Assembly (NCBI GenBank): GCA_012961055.1
Contig: DUAA01000013.1
Coordinates: forward strand, 1 to 8,584
Origin: Nitrospinaceae bacterium
GTDB taxonomy: Bacteria > Nitrospinota > Nitrospinia > Nitrospinales > VA-1
Length of the DNA: 8,584 nucleotides
Reading direction: 5' to 3'
Part shown: positions 1-7,600 of the stretch, in pieces
How the letters are laid out: each line of letters opens with the position of its first letter
Numbering within the stretch: position 1 is the first letter of the stretch
The notes under the pieces: model-generated
Databases searched by the model: none
The model's input: only the letters and a program-made list of their open reading frames with translations
What the model was told of the DNA's origin: nothing
Position numbers and translations under genes: made by a program

Positions 1-678
1 GATTTTGCCGTAGAATTTTGCAGCGCCTCGGCTTTGCTGATGATGCATCTCAGCCGGTTTTGCGAAGAACTGGTCATTTGGAATTCCAGTGAATTTGGAT
101 TTGTGGAATTGTCCGATGCTTTTACCACAGGAAGTAGCATCATGCCGCAAAAAAAGAACCCTGATGCGGCAGAATTAATTCGCGGAAAATCCGGTCGGGT
201 TTTTGGCAATCTGGTTTCCCTCCTCACGTTAATGAAGGGGTTGCCTCTGGCTTACAATAAAGATATGCAGGAGGACAAGGAGCCTTTGTTTGATTCTGCA
301 GATACGATCCAAGTTTGTCTGGAAATTTTCACCGATATGATGAAATCTACAAAATTCAAATTACTTTCAAATGAGGAACTGGAAGCTAGTGGGTTTTTAA
401 CGGCCACCGACATGGCAGATTATCTGGTTTTAAAGGGGGTGCCTTTTCGTGAGGCCCATGAGATCACGGGTAAAACCGTTGCCTTTTGTTTGGATGAAGG
501 TAAAACGCTGGGCAATTTATCGCTAAAGGATCTACGCAAAATATCCCGACGGTTCGAGGACGATGTCACGGATCATATTGCCTTAAAGAATTCAGTAGAT
601 CGTAAAAATGTTTACGGTGGAACAGCGAAAAAACAGGTGAAGGCGCAAATTTTACGTCTAACCAAAAAACTGAAATAG
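1..678 (+). CDS. argH: Argininosuccinate lyase, C-terminal part (5' end outside window)
   Basis: Argininosuccinate lyase cleaves argininosuccinate to arginine and fumarate, the last step of arginine biosynthesis, as a cytoplasmic homotetramer. The reading frame is open from base 1 to the stop at 676-678 (225 residues), so the gene starts upstream; the family is usually about 460 residues, so roughly half is present. The fumarase/aspartase superfamily signature GSSIMPQKKN lies at fragment residues 44-53 (bases 130-159) and contains the flexible-loop serine known in the family as the catalytic base. It is preceded by the family-typical segment HLSRFCEELVIWNSSEFGFV and followed by LIRGKSGRVFGN and the motif around YNKDMQEDKEPLFD. 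The C-terminal ASL domain (DMADYLVLKGVPFREAHE) is also present. The internal TTG at 34 is not a start. No frameshift or missing key residue is seen. The ribosome binding site of the next small gene overlaps this stop codon, suggesting co-transcription. Confidence 0.97.
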   Translation, partial: DFAVEFCSASALLMMHLSRFCEELVIWNSSEFGFVELSDAFTTGSSIMPQKKNPDAAELIRGKSGRVFGNLVSLLTLMKGLPLAYNKDMQEDKEPLFDSADTIQVCLEIFTDMMKSTKFKLLSNEELEASGFLTATDMADYLVLKGVPFREAHEITGKTVAFCLDEGKTLGNLSLKDLRKISRRFEDDVTDHIALKNSVDRKNVYGGTAKKQVKAQILRLTKKLK

Positions 679-687
679 AGGGCGAGC

Positions 688-801
688 ATGAAACTAAAAA
701 CCAATTTTCTATTATTTATGATCCTTGTTTTTCTAAGTGGCCCCATCGCATGTGGTTATAAATCTCCCCCAACCCCCCCAAAAGATACGTCCTCAAAATA
801 A
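688..801 (+). CDS. lptM: Very small LptM/YifL-like lipoprotein
   Basis: This 37-codon ORF starts at ATG 688, nine bases after the argH stop, with a GAGGG Shine-Dalgarno at 678-682 overlapping that stop. The product has a positively charged start (MKLK), a hydrophobic stretch (about residues 6-20) and a single Cys22 followed by GYKSPPTPPKD. A signal peptide, then CG-x-K-x-P and a proline-rich tail, is the pattern of LptM/YifL lipoproteins. In E. coli LptM assists maturation of the LptD LPS translocon at the outer membrane. A small lipoprotein of this kind often sits near argH, lysA or dapF. Oddities: it is about half the length of E. coli LptM, and the lipobox (PIAC) lacks the usual Leu at -3, so lipidation is likely but not certain. 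The family call rests on the short CG-x-K motif and position; it could be another small lipoprotein. Confidence 0.72.
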   Translation: MKLKTNFLLFMILVFLSGPIACGYKSPPTPPKDTSSK

Positions 802-818
802 ATAATAAGAAAATCTAC

Positions 819-848
819 TTGAAACCTACAATAGGTTTCATTTAAAGT
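819..848 (+). promoter_or_regulatory. Possible promoter of the czc operon
   Basis: TTGAAA (819-824; 5 of 6 to TTGACA) and TAAAGT (843-848; 4 of 6 to TATAAT) are separated by 18 bases. The spacer is mostly occupied by the inverted repeat at 820-840. This places transcription start roughly 40-45 bases before the ATG at 900. The -10 match is mediocre, as is common for promoters needing activation, but chance matches are frequent in AT-rich DNA. Confidence 0.35.
820..840. promoter_or_regulatory. Perfect inverted repeat: candidate metal-regulator operator or weak terminator
   Basis: The arms TGAAACCT (820-827) and AGGTTTCA (833-840) are exact reverse complements around the 5-base spacer ACAAT. 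The left arm overlaps a possible -35 (TTGAAA, 819-824). The position just upstream of a metal-efflux operon, overlapping a possible promoter, suits an operator for an ArsR/SmtB- or MerR-type regulator, whose sites are dyads over promoters. The alternative is a transcription terminator for argH-lptM, but only three T residues follow the stem, so it would be a weak one. Which regulator, if any, binds cannot be read from the sequence. Confidence 0.45.
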
Positions 849-899
849 AATAGAAAGACTTTCCGATAAACAGCTAATACTACTTTTGGACTGGCATCA

Positions 900-1385
900 A
901 TGACTTGCCGTATTAAAAGAATAAGTTCGGGTTTATGGAGATTGATCCTTTTAGGGGTTGCGGTCCCATTTTTGTTGCTTCCATTTATTCATTATCATCC
1001 TGAAGCGTCCTATAGTTACATCGAGAATACGCACCAGCATCAGCACGAAGGACGTTATCATTCTGCGAGTCTAGAAGCCTATGTCCATCTTATCAACGGG
1101 CATTTTTCTAATTACGAACTGGATGATCATTTTCATTCCTCGCATTCTTCGGATGATTATGATGAAAGTGATTCCGAATTTTTTACCTTGGCAAAAACCT
1201 CCAAGTCCCTAAAACAGGACTCGGTCTCTAAACAAATTGAACATTTTTTACCCTTTCAAAATTCAAATCCTCTGGTTACCGTTCTAAACGGTACCGAAAC
1301 TCTCTCCTTCACTTGGCAATTCAATAGAAGCCTGCCTCCAACACGTTCCCCCCCACTAGGCGTAGGACCAATAAGTTTCACTTAA
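900..1385 (+). CDS. His-rich secreted or membrane-anchored protein, CzcI-like leader of the metal-efflux operon
   Basis: I do not recognise a named family for this 161-residue protein. It begins with a basic segment (MTCRIKR), then a hydrophobic stretch at about residues 15-30, which would be a signal peptide or membrane anchor, so the rest should be periplasmic. Twelve histidines follow: a cluster at 31-54 (HYH, HQHQH, H54), a second at 63-82 (H63, H68, H77, H79, H82), then an Asp/Glu/Ser stretch at 85-93 and a last His at 115. The C-terminus carries PPTRSPP at residues 146-152. His clusters plus acidic residues suggest Zn/Co/Cd/Ni/Cu binding. Position (first gene before czcC), size, export signal, His-richness and an Arg/Pro-containing tail resemble CzcI-type periplasmic proteins of czc operons, but this is analogy, not shown homology. 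ATG 900 is the only in-frame Met; its ribosome binding site is weak. It may buffer metal or modulate the pump. Confidence 0.8.
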   Translation: MTCRIKRISSGLWRLILLGVAVPFLLLPFIHYHPEASYSYIENTHQHQHEGRYHSASLEAYVHLINGHFSNYELDDHFHSSHSSDDYDESDSEFFTLAKTSKSLKQDSVSKQIEHFLPFQNSNPLVTVLNGTETLSFTWQFNRSLPPTRSPPLGVGPISFT

Positions 1386-1547
1386 TTTAGCAGTCAATTT
1401 CTGTTCCGGCTTGATGAGCCAATGCCTACACTTTCCCTATTTAGAGAATGGACTGATAGGTATCAACTTGTTGTGCCTCTAGAACGATTGAGTGCGGAAT
1501 AATTAAATCGCTAATTGAGTCCAGCGTTATGCTGGAGGGAAAAGAAA
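1386..1547 (+). other. Intergenic gap between His-rich leader and czcC
   Basis: These 162 bases are long for a gap within an operon. No convincing gene is present; a 22-codon ORF from ATG 1414 has no support. The sequence holds a direct repeat ATTGAGT (1488-1494 and 1514-1520), a weak dyad CCTAT (1436-1440) / ATAGG (1456-1460), and at its end the hairpin over the czcC ribosome binding site. A second promoter or a 5' leader control element could lie here, but none is clear. Confidence 0.5.
1520..1539 (+). promoter_or_regulatory. Hairpin overlapping the czcC ribosome binding site
   Basis: TCCAGC (1520-1525) and GCTGGA (1531-1536) form a perfect 6-bp stem with loop GTTAT. The descending arm contains the first bases of the Shine-Dalgarno GGAGGG (1534-1539), which is 8 bases before the ATG at 1548. 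In mRNA this would partly hide the ribosome binding site and could lower or regulate czcC translation. The strong Shine-Dalgarno also fixes the czcC start at 1548. Confidence 0.5.
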
Positions 1548-2843
1548 ATGAAACGCGCATTAATCAATCTTTTGATATTTTTCGTTTTTCTAATGCCATT
1601 GCCATCTTTAGCAGAGGAAAAACAAAATAGAATATTAACCGGATCTATTACTCTAGTTCAGGCCTTAAAAATCACCCTACGGAATAACCCTGACCTGCGG
1701 GCTTTTTCGTATGAAATCCGAGCCCGGGAAGCACAGACTCTTCAGGCCGGAATGATTTTTAATCCTATCCTCGATGTGCAAGTGGAAAATGCAATAGGTT
1801 CGGGGAACTTCAATGGCTTTGACCAATCTGAGACCACGGTTCAACTGAAACAGATGGTAGAGCTCGGAGACAAACGGAAACTCCGAAAAGGTTCAGCGAA
1901 ATTATCCAAAGAAATTGCTGGTTGGGACTATAAAATTCAGCGCCTGGGGGTTTTAACCCGTGTTACTCAGTCTTATATCCATGTACTAAAAGCTCAACAA
2001 AAGCTGTCCTTAACAGGTGAGAGGGTAAAGTTGGCTGAAAAACTTTTAATTACTGTCTCAGAAAGGATTAAAGCAGGTAAAGTCGCGGTTATTGAAAAAA
2101 TTAAGACCGAAATAGCTCTTGCAAATATCCGAATTGAGGAAGAAAGGGCGCGGATGAAACTTAAAAACGTTCGCAGACAATTGTCGGTTTTATGGGGGGA
2201 AACTAAACCACACTTTGATTTTGCTTCAGGTGATTTTTTCTCTGTTCCTGATAGGCCTTTTTTAGAAAGGAAAGCCGTTAATCCAAATATTTCAAAATGG
2301 ACTACAGTTCTGGCTCATCGGCAGGCACAGGTGGATGTAGAAATTTCCAAAACAATTCCGGATATAACATTCAGCGGGGGATACCGTAGGTTGGAAGAAA
2401 TGGGTGATAACGCCTTAGTTTTTGGAGTGACTGTTCCCTTAAATTGGTTCAATCGCAATCAAGGGGGCATTGCTAACGCCCGTCATCGTCTGTCGCAGAT
2501 TAAGGAAGAAAAAAAAGCGGCAACGTTAAAATTTGAAGAAGACCTGTTACAAGCTTACAGCGAAGTTTCATTTTCCCATGCAAGGGTGATTTCAATTAAG
2601 ACGGAAATTTTGCCGGCGATAAACAAAGCGCTGGATGCTATGAACGAAGGTTATCGTTTTGGAAAATTTGGCTTGTTGGATGTAATGGATAGCCAGAAAA
2701 CATTCTTTCAAGTTCAAAGCCAGTACATCGATGCACTGGCTGATTATCACAATGCGATCGCTGAGGTGGAAAGCTTGACGGGTGTCGATCCAATCGACAG
2801 CACCAAGTTTATGAGAAACGGGGAAGGAGAAAACAGGCCATGA
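1548..2843 (+). CDS. czcC: CzcC-type outer-membrane efflux channel (OEP/TolC family)
   Basis: This 431-residue protein is the outer-membrane duct of the CzcCBA complex, carrying metal ions from the pump and adaptor out of the cell. A signal peptide spans residues 1-22 (MKR, hydrophobic core, cleavage site near PSLA/EE). There is no lipobox Cys, so it is probably not lipidated. Two OEP repeats follow. The first starts at about residue 35 (LVQALKITLRNNPDL) with the family-typical LQAGMIFNP (65-73) and MVELGDKRKLR (103-113). The second carries PDITFSGGYR and FNRNQGGIANA (301-311), and the end has AEVESLTGVDP. Long amphipathic helical segments between them fit the channel barrel. Length is normal for CzcC. 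ATG 1548 is preferred over an in-frame TTG at 1515 because GGAGGG lies 8 bases upstream and a signal peptide begins there. The stop overlaps the czcB start by 4 bp, giving translational coupling. Confidence 0.93.
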   Translation: MKRALINLLIFFVFLMPLPSLAEEKQNRILTGSITLVQALKITLRNNPDLRAFSYEIRAREAQTLQAGMIFNPILDVQVENAIGSGNFNGFDQSETTVQLKQMVELGDKRKLRKGSAKLSKEIAGWDYKIQRLGVLTRVTQSYIHVLKAQQKLSLTGERVKLAEKLLITVSERIKAGKVAVIEKIKTEIALANIRIEEERARMKLKNVRRQLSVLWGETKPHFDFASGDFFSVPDRPFLERKAVNPNISKWTTVLAHRQAQVDVEISKTIPDITFSGGYRRLEEMGDNALVFGVTVPLNWFNRNQGGIANARHRLSQIKEEKKAATLKFEEDLLQAYSEVSFSHARVISIKTEILPAINKALDAMNEGYRFGKFGLLDVMDSQKTFFQVQSQYIDALADYHNAIAEVESLTGVDPIDSTKFMRNGEGENRP

Positions 2844-4582
2844 GCGGAAAAATATCTATAGGCCCTATTGCAATCTTGATTGTGGGCGCGGTATTGGCCT
2901 ACGGCATTTTAAATATGGAAAAGCTAACTCCAAAAAATTCTCAGAGACATGATGATCATAAAGGCTATGGCAAAACTGAGCAACGGGGAAAGCACGGAGG
3001 ATGGCTGTTTGCTGAAAGGGACTTCCAGGTGGAGGTAAAAATTTATGAAGATGGCATCCCCCCTCAATTCAGAGTGTATATAACGTCTCATGAGGGTGAA
3101 GCAATAAACTTTAAAGAAATTGATTTAAATATTGTATTAAAAAGGCTGGACCGGACCGATACTATTGACTTCAAACCTTCGGGAGAATATTTATTGGGGG
3201 ATAAAATTGTTGCCGAGCCACATTCTTTCGACATGATTGTCAATGCAAAATGGAAAGGGCAAAACTTTCAATGGAAGCTTTCACAAATTGAAGGCAGGGC
3301 AGAGTTTTCTCCTGAGGCAATTAAGAACGCAGGTCTGGTATTTAAAAAAGTGAGTTCGGCAAAACTGGCCTCAACTATTCAGCTACCCGGCGAGATAGTG
3401 CTGAACGAAGAAAAACTGGTCCATATTGTTCCCAGAGTAAATGGAGTTGTAAAAAAAGTATTTAAAGATTTGGGTGATCGGGTTTCTGCTGGCGAAATCA
3501 TCGCTATTTTGGAAAGCCAGGAATTGGCAGATTCAAAGGTTGGTTATCTGGCTAGGATCAAACAGGTTGATCTGGCCAAGACTGATTTAGGCCGGGAAAC
3601 ACTCATTTTTGATAACACCCGGCAAATGTTGGAGTTACTCGAAAATGAAGAGGACTTAGAAGTAATTGATCGTCAACTGAATGGCCGGTTGATCGGAAAA
3701 AACAGGGAATTGCTCATCCCAGCCTATGCCAAATTGAGGTTGGCAAAATCCATTCATCTCCAGGAAAAAGAATTATTTAAAAAGGGAATCACCGCGGAGT
3801 CGGGTTATTTACTGGCTTGGAAAGATTATAAAAGTGCAGAGGCTCGTTATATCGCATTGCGCGAAAAGATTTCCTACGATGGGGAGTGGTCTCTACGAAA
3901 AAAGAAACATACTCTCGAAATCAACCAGCTCAATCTGGAAACCGCTAGCCAAAAACTTTTAGCATTGGGCCTGGTTCCAGAGGAGGTGGAACAGAATGAA
4001 CAGAGGTTCACTCGGTATGAGTTACGAGCCACTTTAAACGGTACGATCATTCAGAAACATCTGACCACTGGGGAGGCGGTGAATAATGATGATGAAATTT
4101 TTCTTCTGGCAGACCTATCAGAAGTGTGGGTGAATTTTGCTATCCCAGAAAAAGAACTAAACAAGGTTCGTCTGGGACAAAAAGTTATCCTTAAAACGGA
4201 ATCCAGAATCCTCCACGCAAAACTTTCTTATCTTAGTTCGGTGATCGATGAAAAAACACGAACCGCAACAGGCAGGGCGGTGATTCCTAATATAAAGGGT
4301 GAGTTGCGTGCTGGGGCCTATGTAACGGTGGATTTGATTCTCGGGGAGCGGAAAGTTCCGATGGTTGTGGAATTGGATGCTATTCAAAACTTTAGAGATT
4401 GGTCGGTGGTGTTCGTCAAATATGGGTCACTATTAGAAGCCCGACCGTTAAAGCTTGGGGAAAAGGATGGCAACAAGGTAGAGGTGCTACAGGGTTTGAA
4501 AGTCGGTGACCAATATGTGGCGAAGAACAGTTATGTGGTGAAAGCGGAGATTGAAAAATCCGGAGCCACCCACAGCCACTAG
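2840..4582 (+). CDS. czcB: CzcB-type periplasmic adaptor (membrane fusion protein) with extra N-terminal domain
   Basis: The 580-residue adaptor would link CzcA in the inner membrane to CzcC in the outer membrane and may bind and hand over metal. A membrane anchor lies at residues 7-25. Next is a His-containing linker (H37, H40) and an extra domain at about 51-152 beginning KHGGW, with DFQVEVKIYEDG and VAEPHSFD; this domain type is seen in many CzcB proteins and is probably metal-related. The HlyD core follows: lipoyl/barrel-sandwich halves at about 183-235 (IVPRVNGVVKKVFKDLGDRV) and 395-425 (ATLNGTIIQKHLTTGEAV), a long charged helical hairpin between them, a beta-barrel (WVNFAIPEKELNKVRLGQKV) and a membrane-proximal domain. 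The C-terminus ends in HSH. ATG 2840 overlaps the czcC stop; AAGGAG at 2824-2829 is its ribosome binding site. It is longer than minimal adaptors because of the N-terminal domain and long hairpin. No defect is seen. Confidence 0.93.
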   Translation: MSGKISIGPIAILIVGAVLAYGILNMEKLTPKNSQRHDDHKGYGKTEQRGKHGGWLFAERDFQVEVKIYEDGIPPQFRVYITSHEGEAINFKEIDLNIVLKRLDRTDTIDFKPSGEYLLGDKIVAEPHSFDMIVNAKWKGQNFQWKLSQIEGRAEFSPEAIKNAGLVFKKVSSAKLASTIQLPGEIVLNEEKLVHIVPRVNGVVKKVFKDLGDRVSAGEIIAILESQELADSKVGYLARIKQVDLAKTDLGRETLIFDNTRQMLELLENEEDLEVIDRQLNGRLIGKNRELLIPAYAKLRLAKSIHLQEKELFKKGITAESGYLLAWKDYKSAEARYIALREKISYDGEWSLRKKKHTLEINQLNLETASQKLLALGLVPEEVEQNEQRFTRYELRATLNGTIIQKHLTTGEAVNNDDEIFLLADLSEVWVNFAIPEKELNKVRLGQKVILKTESRILHAKLSYLSSVIDEKTRTATGRAVIPNIKGELRAGAYVTVDLILGERKVPMVVELDAIQNFRDWSVVFVKYGSLLEARPLKLGEKDGNKVEVLQGLKVGDQYVAKNSYVVKAEIEKSGATHSH

Positions 4583-4609
4583 CCTGCTAATTGCATGAGT
4601 AGTAGCAGG
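4583..4609 (+). promoter_or_regulatory. Intercistronic hairpin between czcB and czcA
   Basis: CCTGCTA (4583-4589) begins directly after the czcB stop and pairs perfectly with TAGCAGG (4603-4609), giving a 7-bp stem with a 13-base loop. It is followed by AAAAGGGA rather than a T-run, so it is not a typical intrinsic terminator. It may protect the 3' end of the upstream message or mark RNA processing, adjusting pump-to-adaptor ratio. The czcA ribosome binding site (AGGA, 4633-4636) lies downstream and is free. Confidence 0.45.
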
Positions 4610-4644
4610 TAAAAGGGATCTAAATAAAGATTAGGAAAAGAATT

Positions 4645-7600
4645 ATGCTGGAAAAAATTATAGCAAATTCTATCAGGCAAAGATTATTTGTCATTTTAGG
4701 AGCTTTGGTCCTCATTGCGGTAGGTGGATATAATTTTACAATCCTCCCAATGGACGCAGTGCCGGATGTAACGAATATTCAGGTCCAGATCAACACCGAG
4801 GCACCGAGCTTCACTCCGCTTGAAGTTGAGCAGCGCATCACTTTTCCGATCGAAACTTTATTTGCGAGTTTACCTAATTTGAAGCATACCCGCTCCCTAT
4901 CTCGTTATGGCCTCTCTCAAGTTACGGTAATTTTTGAGGATGGGACTGATATTTATTTCGCCCGACAATTGATAAGCTCCAAGATTCAGGAAGTGAAGGG
5001 TCGTTTGCCGGAGAATATAGAACCTGTTATGGGTCCGATTACAACCGGCCTAGGCGAAATCTTCATGTGGTCGGTGGAAACCGAAGAGGGATATCGAAAG
5101 CCTGATGGAACCACCTACTCTTCTACTGAGCTGAGAACTATTCAGGACTGGATTATTAAGCCACAACTGATGAACATCTCTGGAGTGACGGAAGTTAATA
5201 GTATTGGAGGATACGTCAAGAATTTTCAGGTTGCGCCCGACCCGCAACAACTGATCGCCTACGGTTTTTCATTCAGAGAAATTATCCAGGCATTGGCCAT
5301 GAATAATGATAACAGGGGTGCGGGATATATCGAGCACAGTGGCCAGCAATACCTTGTGCGAACTCCCGGCCAGGTATCGGGTATGGAGGATATCAAAAAT
5401 ATCGTTATTGGCACCCACAAGGGCGTTCCTATTTATATTAAGGACGTAGCCACCGTGAGTCTGGGTAAGGAATTAAGAACGGGAGCAGCTACCAAAGATG
5501 GTAAGGAAACCGTGCTGGGGACTGTATTCATGCTCAAAGGTGCAAACAGTAGAATGGTTTCTTTAAAAGTAGCTGCAAAAATGAAAACCATCAATCGAAC
5601 TCTGCCAGAAGGGGTAGTGGCAAATACTCTCTATGACCGTACCCATCTTGTTAATGCTACTCTGAGAACCGTGCGTGACAATCTTCTGGAAGGAGCTCTT
5701 CTGGTAATCGTTGTTTTATTTCTATTATTAGGCAATTTTAGTGCGGCAGTGATCACGGCATTGGTGATTCCTCTTTCTATGTTGTTTGCCGTAACGGGGA
5801 TGGTGAGCAATCGTGTCAGTGGAAATTTATTGAGCCTAGGCGCTATTGATTTTGGCATCATAGTGGATGGCGCAGTGATTATCGTGGAAAACTGTTGCCG
5901 CCGTATGGCAGGAGAACAAAAACGGTTAGGGCGGATTTTGAATCAGGAAGAGCGGTTTGAGATTATTCAGACTTCTGCATGTGAAGTTTCCCGTCCAAGC
6001 ATCTTTGGTGTGTTCATCATCATGGTCGTTTACCTGCCCATTCTCACCCTAACTGGCATTGAAGGAAAAATGTTCCAACCAATGGCATTTACCGTATTGG
6101 CTGCGCTTGCCGGCGCTTTGATTCTTTCGATTACCTTTGTTCCGGCGATGATGGCCCAATTTATGTCCAGTTCTATTTCTGAAAAACAAAGTATCTTTTT
6201 TCGAGGAACTCACAGGATCTATTCTTTTCTATTGAGTTTTTCCTCTAAAAATCGTGCGTCCGTGGTTGTTTTTGCTGGGGTGCTGGTGGTGCTGAGTATT
6301 TTATTGAGCCAGAAAATGGGCAGTGAGTTTCTCCCGACTCTGGATGAAGGGGATTTCGCTGTTCACGCTCTCAGAGTTCCAGGCACTAGTCTTTCCCAAG
6401 CGGTTTCCATGCAGGATGTATTGGAGAAAAAGATAAATGAATTGCCGGAAGTGAATTATGTTTTCTCCAAGATCGGCACGGCTGAAATTGCTTCTGATCC
6501 GATGCCCCCCAGTGTGGCCGATGTTTTTGTGATGATGAGACCGCGCAACGAATGGAAAAACCCTGAACGAAAAAAAACAGAGTTGATTATAGATCTGGAA
6601 AATAAACTGGCAGAAGTTCATGGCAATAAATACGAAATTATCCAGCCGATAGAGATGAGGTTTAATGAGCTGATTTCGGGGGTACGAAGTGATGTGGCGG
6701 TTAAAGTTTTCGGGGATGATCTAAGCATGCTTTTAATTCTAGCCGATAAGGTTGAACATGTTCTGGCTGATATTCTTGGCGCATCGGATGTGAAAGTCGA
6801 GCAAGTGAACGGCCTTCCGTTATTGACGGTGAAGCTGGACCGTCCTGTCATGGCCCGACTAGGAATCAATGTGTCCAATGTGCAGGAAATCATCGAAATT
6901 GCGGTTGGGGGCAAAAAGGCAGGCCAGGTTTTTGAGGGAGATCGCAGGTTCGACCTCATCGTGCGTTTGCCAGAAGACATCCGCGAGAAAATGGATTTGC
7001 TCAAAGAAATTCCCATACCTCTAGATCAGAATATAGAGGAAGCATCGCATTCTGGTTTGGGTTCAGAAAGACATATTTCAAAATTCATTCCTCTCGGTGC
7101 AATCGCCGAATTCAAATACATTTTGGGGCCTAATCAGATCAGTCGGGAAAATTCCAAGCGGCGCGTGGTGGTGACTGCAAACGTAAGGGGCCGCGATCTG
7201 GGTTCTTTTGTTGAAGAGGCGCAAACCGCCTTGCAACATATATCAGAACCAGGTTATTGGATTGAGTGGGGCGGTCAGTTTGAACATCTGATATCTGCAT
7301 CGCAACGATTGTGGGTGGTCATTCCTTTAACTCTTGCTCTGATTTATTTATTACTGTTGGCGGCATTTGGCTCGAATACTAATGCGTTGTTAATATTTTC
7401 TGGAGTTCCTTTAGCATTGACGGGTGGATTTCTTTCTTTGTGGCTGAGGGGAATTCCTTTATCAATATCAGCTGCAGTGGGTTTTATCGCCCTTTCAGGA
7501 GTCGCTGTGCTAAACGGAATGGTGATGATTTCGTTTATAGAAAATCTCCGTGATGATGGACTCCCCTTAGATGAAGCCATTCGGCAAGGATCACTTACAC

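Larger units (their letters stand above)
802..899 (+). other. Intergenic region before the metal-efflux operon
   Basis: This 98-bp gap separates the argH-lptM pair from the His-rich leader gene. It is AT-rich, encodes nothing convincing, and holds the perfect inverted repeat at 820-840 plus a possible sigma-70-like promoter (see separate entries). No strong Shine-Dalgarno precedes the ATG at 900; only a weak GGA at 888-890 is visible. Confidence 0.6.

Noticed and set aside
1414..1482. 22-codon ORF in the gap before czcC
   Set aside because: No ribosome binding site, no recognisable features, and short ORFs of this size are expected by chance.
1515..1547. TTG start that would extend czcC by 11 residues
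   Set aside because: ATG 1548 has a strong GGAGGG 8 bases upstream and begins a proper signal peptide; the extension would put extra charged residues in front of it and lies in the hairpin region.
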